From positions 149,001-213,000 of the forward strand of contig JAAOOA010000532.1 of assembly GCA_012861695.1 (NCBI GenBank): DNA of 64,000 nucleotides. The letters run 5' to 3'. The notes under the pieces are model-generated. The model ran no database searches. It worked only from the letters and a program-made list of their open reading frames with translations, and was not told the DNA's origin. Positions within the stretch are counted from its first letter, which is position 1. Every line of letters starts with the position of its first letter. A program made the position numbers and the translations under genes. The stretch comes from Trematomus loennbergii (lineage: Eukaryota > Chordata > Actinopteri > Perciformes > Nototheniidae). Below, piece by piece: positions 38,578 through 50,500 of this stretch.

Positions 38578-41500
38578 TGTTTCTCCTTTAAAGCAGACTC
38601 TGAGGTTTCCTGTATGTGTGTGTAGAACATCATTTAGCATCAAACCCCAGCTGAACGATTCCCTCCATCTGAACCCTTTATTTCCCCCCCCCCCCCCAGG
38701 TCTGCCCGACCGCCCCTCTGCTCCCATTAAGTTTGAGTCGATTGGCTCTGAGCGCATCACGCTCTCCTGGCTCCCCCCAAAGGACGACGGCGGCTCCAGG
38801 ATCACGAACTACGTGATCTGGCGCCGCGTGGCGAGCAGGAGCACCTGGGTGATCGTCACCAACGAGCCCAAGGAGCGCGTCTGGACCGTCGAGAACCTGA
38901 TGGCCGGGCACGAGTACATCTTCCGCATCATGGCACAGAACAAGTTCGGAGTGGGAGAACCTCTGGACAGCGAGCCGGAGGTCGCCAGAGACCTCTACGG
39001 TAAGATTTATTACTTTAATACTTCAGACTGAAGCTAGTCCAAATATTAAAGGTGCCCCCCCCTCTTCCCTCAGTGTATGAGGTGTTGTATGTACTGAATA
39101 TAATGAGTGATATTAAAGGTCCCCCCCCTCTTCCCTCAGTGTATGAGGTGTTGTTATGTACTGAATATAATGATATATTAAAGGTCCCCCCCCTCTTCCC
39201 TCAATGTATGAGGTGTTGTTATGTACTGAATATAATGAGTGATATTAAAGGTCCCCCCCCTCTTCCCTCAGTGTATGAGGTGTTGTTATGTACTGAATAT
39301 AATGAGTGATATTAAAGGTGCCCCCCCCTCTTCCCTCAATGTATGAGGTGTTGTTATGTACTGAATATAATGAGTGATATTAAAGGTGCCCCCCCCTCTT
39401 CCCTCAGCGCCCCCCGGGCAGGTGGAGAAGCGAAGGTGAGCGGCGTGACGCTGGACGCCATGACGGTGAGCTGGGAGGAGCCTGAGGAAGATGGAGGGAC
39501 CCCCATCACTGGATACTGGCTGGAGAGGAAGGAGACCACCGGGAAGCGCTGGACCCGAGTGACCCGGGACCCGATCCGACCAATGGAATGGGCGAGAGCT
39601 TCACCGTGAGCGGGCTCATCGAGGGCTCGCAGTACCTGTTCAGGGTCTGCGCCCTCAACGCCGCGGGGCCCGGGCCCTACAGCGCCCTCACAGACCCCAC
39701 CTTCGCCAGAGACCCCATCTGTAAGAGCCTCTGCATTATTAACACAGTTATTAGAGAAAAAGAAAGAATAAAATCATATTTTTTTATTTTTTGCAAAAAT
39801 AAGTCATTTTATGGATAATTTCAGAGTTCAGACATTTTGAATCAGTTATTTTATCCATCTCAGAATTATTTTTTTAATTGTATGTGAATTTGTTACAAAA
39901 TTGTCCAGCAGTTAAACTGTCAGACAATATAACTATAATTTCAATAATCCCTTAACGATTTTGTCTTCAGATATAAATCCTGTGTCTGAGATTATTCCTA
40001 ACATTTGAATGAATATTCAGATTAAAGGAAAGTTAACATTTTCAGGATAAATTCAGAGTTTAGACATTTTTAATCATTGTTAAATTCATCTCAGAATGTA
40101 TTATTTTTTCAACATTTAAATTTTATGTGAATTTAATTAAAAACAGTTAAATTGCGAGACAACATAATTAAAGTTCCGAAAACCCTTAACGAGTCTTCAG
40201 ATATGAATCCTGTGTCTGAGATTAGAGAATCACATGTTTCTGTACACCGAGCAGGAAGCTAACACCTGTCTGTCTCCTGTAGCCCCGCCCTCTCCCCCAC
40301 CCCCAAGATCTCTGATTGGACCAAGTCCTCTGTGGACCTGCACTGGATCCCGCCCTGAAGGACGGAGGCTCCAAGATCATTGGTTACTGGGTGGAGTCCA
40401 AGGAGGAGGGCACCGAGGCCTGGGTGAAGGTGGGACACTTTCCTGAGAGCCTTCACACTTTAGAGACCCTGATGCTGATCGTAGAAACTGAGACCTGTTT
40501 CTGTTTTCAGGCGAAAGAGACGGAGATCCGCGGAACCCGGCTGGTGATCGCCGGCCTGAAGACTGGCGGAAAATACAAGTTCAGGGTGACCGCTTTCAAC
40601 GCTGCCGGAAACGGAGAACCGGGAGAGGTTCCCGAGGTGCTCGAGGTCAAACGACAGAACCAGTGAGTGCTCTGAGAGTTCAGACAGATCCTCATCTCTC
40701 ACCTTCCTGGCGTGTGGCGCAGTGGATAGTGCCTTGGTGTTGGGATCAGGGTCACAGGTTCAAACCCCACTGCAGTCAGCATGTCGTTGTGTCCCTGAGA
40801 CACTATAGAGTATTAGTCGCTTTGGATAAAAGCGTCTAACAAGTGACTTGTATGTAAACAGACACTAAACAACAGGTGTGCAGGTTTTCCATTTCTTTTA
40901 ACCCCCCCCCCGACAGAATAAGACAACATTAATCGTACAAAAACATTTAAAATGAGAGACAAACAGATATTGAAATCACAGCACAAAAAGCAAAAACGAA
41001 ACATCAACAACAAAAAACATGTGAAAAGGTTGAGATGAATGTTAGCCATCGTGGCTGAAAGTAAATGGGTTCTAATTCAGTTAACAAGATATTATTTAGG
41101 TCATTGCGTGCCTATTGATTTGAACACGATCCGTGTATCCATCATTTCCTGGTCTTCTCTAAAGAAGAGGGACCAATGAAAACGTTGCATGTTGCCGTTG
41201 TTCAGCATGGAAACATTCATTAGCTAACAATGACATTATTGTTCTATTAATATAAAGGGAGGTCAGGTACTCTTTAAAACAGCTGCTAGTTATGGGTACT
41301 TTTTACTGAAGTACATTTCAAAGCCTCTTTACTTTGACTTGAGTAAAGAAGTTTAGTCAGTACTTCTACTTTCACCAGAGTATTTTTAAACAAGTATCTG
41401 TACTTCTACTTGAGTAAAGGATGTGTGTACTTCTACTCGAGTAAAGGATGTGTGTACTTCTACTTGAGTAAAGGATGTGTGTACTTCTACTTGAGTAAAG

Positions 41501-44500
41501 GATGTGTGTACTTCTACTTGAGTAAAGTGTGTGTACTTTTACTTGAGTAAAGTGTGTGTACTTTTACCATCTCTGACCTCCAATAATTATGAAGATTTGG
41601 ACATGAAGTATGAATGAGGGACCCTTCTCCTGACTTAAATATGTTGCATACCGTTCTTCTCTAACGCTGATCTCCTCCCCAGTTGCTCCTGAGGTGGACC
41701 TGGACGCCTCGGTGAAGGAGAGGATGGTGGTCCACGCCGGCGGAGTGATCCGGATCATTGCCTACGTGTCGGGCCAGCCGGCCCCCGAGATCACATGGAC
41801 TCGAGATGGCGCCGCGCTGCCTCTAGAGGCAGTGGTGGAGACGACCGGCATCAGCTCGTCTCTGGTCATCAAACCCTGCACCAGGAAGCACCTGGGCGTC
41901 TACACGCTGACCGCCAAGAACGCCGGCGGAGAGAAGACCAAGAACATCACTGTGGAAGTCCTGGGTAAGCAGATCCGGCACATGAGACTCAATGGTCTGA
42001 AGGTCAATGGTGGTGGTGACGTGAAGTCATGTGACCGTGCAGTAGTTCCTTTATAGCCCAACATTAGCCACCTTTAGCTTAGCGGTGGTGACGTGAAGTC
42101 ATGTGACCGTGCAGTAGTTCCTTTATAGCCCAACATTAGCCACCTTTAGCTTAGCGGTGGTGACGTGAAGTCATGTGACCGTGCAGTAGTTCCTTTATAG
42201 CCCAACATTAGCCACCTTTAGCTTAGCGGTGGTGACGTGAAGTCATGTGACCGTGCTGTAGTTCCTTTATAGCCCAACATTAGCCACCTTTAGCTTAGCG
42301 GTGGTGACGTGAAGTCATGTGACCGTGCTGTAGTTCCTTTATAGCCCAACATTAGCCACCTTTAGCTTAGCGGTGGTGACGTGAAGTCATGTGACCGTGC
42401 TGTAGTTCCTTTATAGCCCAACATTAGCCACCTTTAGCTTAGCGGTGGTGTCGTGAAGTCATGTGACCGTGCTGTAGTTCCTTTATAGCCCAACATTAGC
42501 CACCTTTAGCTTAGCGGTGGTGACGTGAAGTCATGTGACCGTGCTGTAGTTCCTTTATAGCCCAACATTAGCCACCTTTAGCTTAGCGGTGGTGACGTGA
42601 AGTCATGTGACCGTGCTGTAGTTCCTTTATAGCCCAACATTAGCCTCCTTTAGCTTAGCGGTGGTGACGTGAAGTCATGTGACCGTGCTGTAGTTCCTTT
42701 ATAGCCCAACATTAGCAACCTTTAGCTTAGCGGTGGTGACGTGAAGTCATGTGACCGTGCTGTAGTTCCTTTATAGCCCAACATTAGCCACCTTTAGCTT
42801 AGCGGTGGTGACGTGAAGTCATGTGACCGTGCTGTAGTTCCTTTATAGCCCAACATTAGCCTCCTTTAGCTTAGCGGTGGTGACGTGAAGTCATGTGACC
42901 GTGCTGTAGTTCCTTTATAGCCCAACATTAGCCACCTTTAGCTTAGCGGTGGTGACGTGAAGTCATGTGACCGTGCTGTAGTTCCTTTATAGCCCAACAT
43001 TAGCCGCCTTTAGCTTAGCGTTGGTGACGTGAAGTCATGTGACCGTGCTGTAGTTCCTTTATAGCCCAACATTAGCCTCCTTTAGCTTAGCGGTGGTGAC
43101 GTGAAGTCATGTGACCGTGCTGTAGTTCCTTTATAGCCCAACATTAGCCACCTTTAGCTTAGCGGTGGTGACGTGAAGTCATGTGACCATGCTGTAGTTC
43201 CTTTATAGCCCAACATTAGCCACCTTTAGCTTAGCGGTGGTGACGTGAAGTCATGTGACCGTGCTGTAGTTCCTTTATAGCCCAACATTAGCCGCCTTTA
43301 GCTTAGCGGTGGTGACGTGAAGTCATGTGACCGTGCTGTAGTTCCTTTATAGCCCAACATTAGCCTCCTTTAGCTTAGCGGTGGTGACGTGAAGTCATGT
43401 GACCGTGCTGTAGTTCCTTTATAGCCCAACATTAGCCACCTTTAGCTTAGCGGTGGTGACGTGAAGTCATGTGACCATGCTGTAGTTCCTTTATAGCCCA
43501 ACATTAGCCACCTTTAGCTTAGCGGTGGTGACGTGAAGTCATGTGACCGTGCTGTAGTTCCTTTATAGCCCAACATTAGCCACCTTTAGCTTAGCGGTGG
43601 TGTCGTGAAGTCATTTGACCGTGCTGTAGTTCCTTTATAGCCCAACATTAGCTGCCTTCAGGGACCAACACAGAAATGCCTAATAACCCTCCGTTTCCCC
43701 CTCAGACGTCCCCGGGCCTGTGGGAATCCCCTTCAGTGCGGAGAACCTGAGCAGCGAGTCCTGTAAACTCAGCTGGTTCTTCCCGGAGAACGATGGAGGC
43801 TCGCCCATCAGCAACTACATCGTGGAGAAGCGTGAGGCCGAGCGTAAGGCCTGGACCGCCGTGTCCTTCACCGCCAGCCGGCAGAACGCCGTGGCTCAGG
43901 GCCTCACCACCGGCAAGTCCTACTTCTTCAGAGTCGCCGCCGAGAACGCCATTGGGCTCGGACCCTTCATGTTCACCGCCGCCGAAATCCTCGTCAAAGA
44001 ACCCATGAGTGAGTCCATCTACAATCAGGAAGTCTGAACCATGAGAGGAGGGGCATTTAGAGAAGTCAGGATTTCATTGATAAATTAGAAACAGTCAGTC
44101 CTATAATTAAGTCAAATATAATATCATTTAAATAATCCCATAGCTAGTTCCCATCTGCAGATCCTGTGTGTCTGAGATTGTAGAACACATTTAAACTGAA
44201 AGTCTAAAAACTATTTTCAAGATAAATTTGGATGTCAACAAAAGAAAAAAATCATAATTTTGAAGTTTTTGTAAAAAAGGAAACATTATGAAGTCAGAAG
44301 TCCAACTTTGTATCTATAAATATGTCCCTGAGCAAGACACTTCACCCCAACCCAAATTCCTCCTGAGCGGATTTCCCAAAGTACTGAATGTATGTAAGTT
44401 GCTTTGGGTAAAAGAGTCTAAGTGACATGTAATGTATTATCCAGACAGTTAAAAACCTTCTTAAGGAGTTCTTGATCTGCAGATATAAAGTTTACCTGTC

Positions 44501-47500
44501 CCCCCCCAGGTGTGCCGGACCGCCCTGAGGAGCTGGAGGTCACCAAGGTCACCAAGGACCTGATCAGCGTCACCTGGAAAGCCCCGAAGTTCGACGGCGG
44601 CTCGGAGATCATCATGTACATGCTGGAGGCGCGCATGATCGGCAAAGACAAGTTCAGCCGTCTGACCAAAGACGCTCTGATGGAGAGGAAGTTCACGTTC
44701 GACGGCCTGCGGGAGGGCGACACCTTCGAGTTCAGGGTCATCGCCGTCAACGAGGTCGGGCCCAGCAAGCCGTCCTTCAGCACCAAACCCATCACCTGCA
44801 AGGACGAGCTTGGTGAGTTTCAGGAGATTCAAATCAGCAGGTCATCTCAGGGGTATTTCCATGCATATCTCATCAGAATCAGAACCAGAATCAGAATCAG
44901 AATCAGAACCAAAATCAGAATCAGAACCAGAATCAGAATCAGAACCAGAAACAGAATCAGAACCAGAAACAGAATCAGAATCAGAACCAGAAACAGAATC
45001 AGAAACAGAATCAGAATCAGAACCAGAAACAGAATCAGAACCAGAATCAGAACCAGAACCAGAATCAGAATCAGAACCAGAACCAGGTTTATTACCAGGT
45101 AGTTTGACACTTACGAGGGATTTGACTTGGTGTTGTGGTGCATACATAAAAGTAAAACAAAAATTAAAAACACAGATAGAAAACTATAATAACGTAAAAA
45201 AATATAGTAACATAAACATGGTCAGAGAAAATCATAGAAATACAAAAGTAGAAAAAAACTCTGAATAAAAATATGTGAACAACAACTCGATGATATATCT
45301 CCTTTGGAAGGAAAGAGCCGTGCAGTTGTTATAAACTAGTAGTACTGGTACTTTCAATATCAGCTCACAATCAGTCTCCCTGTCTCACAGAGCCGCCCAC
45401 CATCGAGCTGGACTTCCGCGATGCGATCGTGATCCGTGTGGGCGAGAGCTGCCTGCTGCAGGGCCGCTACACCGGGAAACCGTTCCCGTCCATCCTGTGG
45501 TACCACGAGGACGAGGAGCTGAAGGCCGACAAACACGTGATGTTCAAGAACACGCTGACCACCATGTCTCTGGGCCTGATGAAGGCGGAGCGCAGACACA
45601 GCGGCAGATACGTGGTGGTGGTGGAGAACAGCACCGGCTCCAGGAAAGGGGTCTGCAACATCACCGTGGTCGGTACGTACAGATGCTGATACCAGCCGGC
45701 GTAACATCGTATTAATAAAGATGAAGTGCAGCAGCTGAATCCATGAATTAGACAGAAAAAGAAAAGGTCCATGCATAGACCCCTGCGGGACACCACCCGT
45801 TTTAGTACTATTAGTAGGTTTTCAGATGCAAAGAATTTGATTTTTGATATAAAAATGGTTGAAGAAAACTTAAAAGCAAGAACTACAATATAAGATAAAA
45901 GGATAAATATAATATTAAATAATCAGTGGATTAAAATGGAAAAATGGTAAGAGGAAAAATAGAAAAAGATGTAAAAAATATATATATTTTTTTAAATATA
46001 TACAATTTGTTTGAATTTAGATTAAACTGTGAAAATGAAAAATTATTAATAATTTTTGATTAAAATACATTTTAATCCTAATAAAAATGAAAAATACAAT
46101 TATTTTTGATTCAATCAGGTCAAGCAGCAAAGTATCGCTTTGAAAATAATATCAGAAACTGATCAGATTATATATTAGATTAGATATTGTAAACTAAGAA
46201 ATTAAACATATTTTCCTACAAAACACAGAAGTGACCTCAGCCAAACACCATATGAATACGTCCAAAGAGGCAGCAACAGAATAGGATATGGATGATAGAA
46301 AGAAGGGGTAGATATTTATCGCGGTATCGGTTGTTCACATGGTCTCCTCCCTGCAGACCGCCCAACCCCCCCTGTCGGCCCCGTGGTGTTTGAGGAGGTG
46401 CACAGGGAGTTCATGGTGATCTCCTGGAAACCTCCTCTGGACAGCGGCGGCGTAGACGTCTCCAACTACATAATCGAGCAGAGAGACACCAACCGCGAGG
46501 CCTGGACCACCGTCACCTCCGCCAACACCAAGACCTTCTGCAAGGTGAGCAAAACCCCATCCAGACTCCTGTCCACCAGACTACACCAGACTCCTGTCCA
46601 CCAGACTCCTGTCCACCAGACTCCTGTCCACCAGACTCCTGTCCACCAAACCCCAGCCAGGCTCCTGTCCACCAGACTACTGTCCACCAAACCCCAGCCA
46701 GACTCCTGTCCACCAGACTCCTGTCCACCAAACCCCAGCCTGACTCCTGTCCACCAGACTCCTGTCCACCAAACCCCAGCCAGGCTCCTGTCCACCAGAC
46801 TCCTGTCCACCAAACCCCAGCCAGGCTCCTGTCCACCAGACTCCTGTCCACCAGACTCCTGTCCACCAGACTCCTGTCCACCAGACTACTGTCCACCAAA
46901 CCCCAGCCAGACTCCTGTCCACCAGACTCCTGTCCACCAAACCCCAGCCTGACTCCTGTCCAACAAACCCCAGCCAGACTCCTGTCCACCAGACTCCTGT
47001 CCACCAAACCCCAGCCTGACTCCTGTCCACCAGACTCCTGTCCACCAAACCCCAGCCTGACTCCTGTCCACCAGACTCCTGTCCACCAAACCCCAGCCTG
47101 ACTCCTGTCCACCAAACCCCAGCCTGACTCCTGTCCACCAAACCCCAGCCAGACTCCTGTCCACCAGACTCCTGTCCACCAGACTCCTGTCCACCTGACT
47201 CCTGTCCACCAAACCCCAGCCTGACTCCTGTCCACCAGACTCCTGTCCACCAGACTCCTGTCCACCTGACTCCTGTCCACCAAACCCCAGCCAGACTCCT
47301 GTCCACCAAACCCCAGCCTGACTCCTGTCCACCTGACTCTGTCCACCAAACCCAGCCTGACTCCTGTCCACCAGACTCCTGTCCACCAAACCCCAGCCAG
47401 ACTCCTGTCCAACTGACTCCTGAGCATGTTTTATCCCTAGTGGGGGTCTGTTTCTAACAAGTTTTCTCTGTGGTGGGTGTTTTCTCTCAGATCCCGAAGC

Positions 47501-50500
47501 TGACGGAGGGCCGTGAGTACATCATGAGGATCTCTGCGGAGAACATGTACGGCATCAGCGACCCGCTGGAGTCCGAGGAGATGAGAGCCAAAGATCTGTT
47601 CAGTACGTTAAGACCAGGGTTGGGAGGGGTACCTTCAATATATAATCTGTTACAACTACTAGTTACCTATAGCTAGTTATAGTATATTGATCTTTATTTG
47701 AAAATGTATTGTAGCAAATAATACGAGTAATATTGTAATGTAAGTAACTGTAAGGGAATAGTACGCCTGTTACATCACACATTGTTTCTGTTCTGATTTG
47801 ATGTTAAGCGTCTTGGCGCATTAGAAAAATCCCATGTGTTATTATTATACTATCAGTACTGGAGTAAAAGTACTTGGATACACCTGATAACCCTGTGTGC
47901 TCCCTGCAGGGGTCCCTGAGGCCCCCGAGATGCCCACGGTCAGGGAGGTGTACGCCACCAACGCCCTGGTGCTGTGGACCCGGCCCCGCGACGGAGGAAA
48001 GCCCATCACCAACTACATCCTGGAGAAGAAGGAGCCTGCCGCCAAGAGATGGTCCCGGGTCACCAGGGAGCCGCTGTACCCCGCCACCCTGTACCGCGTG
48101 CAGGACCTGGTGGAGGGCTGCGAGTACGAGTTCAGGGTGATGGCCGAAAACGAGCTGGGCACCGGGGACCCCAGCGTCCCCTCCAAACCCATCCTCGCCA
48201 AGGACCCCATCGGTAAGAGCTGCACTCTAATATTTCGATTTATTTTTAGTAAATATTTATTATTATTACAGATGTTTTATCTATTACATCCTACGTCATT
48301 CTTCTTGTATAATTACAAAAAACTCCTCCTGCATGATTACATTTGGTTTCGTAAGACAATGCAAAATATAGATATATAGATATATTATATTAGAATTGAA
48401 TTGAATGACACATTTTATAGAGAATTATTCATTAGTTATTATTATTATCATTGTTATGTCTGGATAAAATATTAGCATCGCATTTAGCATTTTGTAGTAT
48501 TGTTATTTAGCATTAGTTATTAGTATTTAGTATTATCTCATTTATCTCCATGCTAAATATAAGCATTGTATTAAAGGTCCCATGTCATGGCCATTTCCAC
48601 TGATCATAATTCCATTGTTGAGGTCTACTAGAATAGATTTATATTGTCAGGGGTGCACACAACTTTCTCAGTGAGGTACTCAGATGAGCACCTGGAGTCA
48701 GTGTTTGGTACTCCAACTTCTGGCTCCCCTCAAAGTTCCCATGAAGCCCTCTGTATCACGAATGTCAACGGGGGGGGGGCGGGGGGGTGGGTGGTAGTGG
48801 AGTACAGAGCTTCACGAATGTCAACGGGGGGGGGCGGGGGTGGGTGGTAGTGGAGTACAGAGCCTTAACGTAACGGCTCCGCGGACGTAACGTAACGGCT
48901 CCACGGATTGGTCCATTTGGTTCCGGGTACGGCATGACCGTATCGCGTCATAGCTCTGGGCGTGGCTACTGGGTATCCAGACGTCACGATGCCCAGGAAG
49001 AACATGAGAATCTCCAACAAGGCGTTTTAGACAGGTCTTCTCTGTGTTAGAGTTTTACTCGCTACAGGGTGTACTTTGAGGGTTTGTGACTCTGCACACC
49101 GGTTACATGCAGAAAAACCTTCAGAACACAAGGGGACGGGTAATAACCAGAAAAGCATGACATGGGACCTTTAAGACATTTATTTATCATTTTTTATTGT
49201 TTTTAGCTACTCTTTTCCGATGTTAAATAATACATATCTTAAAAAAATAAATATCTTAAAATGATTTAAATTGATGACTTAGCTCTTTATCTTCATTAGC
49301 AGCAGCATTAATTGTCTTGCTAAATGTTTACAGCTCTGTACTTACACTTCACTTACTCCTCCATAAAAGACCTTTGACACTAAACACGTTGTTGATTCTT
49401 GTTCCTATGTTTCCCCCTGCAGTGTGCCCCAGCCCCCCCGTGACCCCCGAGTCCTACGACAAGACCAAGGACTCGGTCAGCCTGAGGTGGAAGATGCCTC
49501 GCCACGACGGGAAGGGTCGTATCTTCGGCTACCTGGTGGAGTACCAGAATCCCGGCGCCGTGGAGTGGCTTCCGGCGAACGAGACCCCGGAGCAGTGCCC
49601 CGACCTTCACTACGTGGTGACGGGCCTGGAGGATGGAAAAGAGTACAACTTCAGGATATTCACAGTCAACGCCGCCGGCAAATCTGACCCCGCCTTTGTT
49701 AAGACCAGCGTCAAAGTGCACGACAGGATGGGTACGCCTCTCTGGTTGACACGTTTCAGATTCATTTCGAATAGATAGATGATACCAAAACATACTGGTC
49801 AATAACATTATATTATTTGTCATTTGCTTCATTTGTTAAAAATACATATTATGTCGTCTCAGTACGTCATGAAATGATGATAACTGATGGACAGGATGCA
49901 CAGAAATGTAGCTAGCTGCTAAATGTGCCTCAGTTTCAGAACAAAATCTAGTTTCAAATTTGTAACTATAATATTATTTAAAGGTGGGGTAGGTCATTTT
50001 GGAGAAACCAGCTCGAGTGCGCTAGGATTGGAAAATACACAACCGGAAAAAATCTGCCCCTTCCTTCAGACTTCCTTATAGAGCCCCTCCTCCAACACAC
50101 ACGAACGCGCACATGACCAATGAGGGCAGGAGATAAGTTTGTGCACAGATGGACTGACAGGCAGGTAGGCCATCCAGTTATTTTAGCCGGGCCGGCTCAG
50201 ATGATTGGTCGTGCTTTTTACAGTACTACAGCTTCCACATGATATTTATTAATGGATTTGTTGTCAAAGCACTTCAGATATTCATTGCTATCAGGATGTT
50301 AAGAGCATTCCATGGAATATAACAACAAGTGTATCTCCCCGGTTTCTCAAACGTACCTACCCCACCTTCAAATTCAACATTTTGAAATAGAATATAATTA
50401 AATGATAGAACAGATAGATTTTTTCTCGAAAGCATCATAAATGTTTTCTATTGATCAGCTGGTTAGCAAAATAAAACTGTTCATGTACAAATGGATAAAT

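Noticed and set aside
40708..40856. tRNA gene
   Set aside because: A and B boxes are present, but the acceptor stem and anticodon arm do not pair, and the sequence continues into a shared SINE body and tail also found at 44322 and 51488.
44842..45147. Ser/Asp- or Glu/Ser-rich frames in the hexamer tract
   Set aside because: Translation of (AGAATC)n gives such proteins automatically; the tract belongs to a retroelement tail.
46513..47427. Minus-strand open frame of 304 residues
   Set aside because: It lies wholly in the CTCCTGTCCACCAGA array and its protein is only a periodic repeat of a few residues. The openness comes from the repeat period, not from selection.
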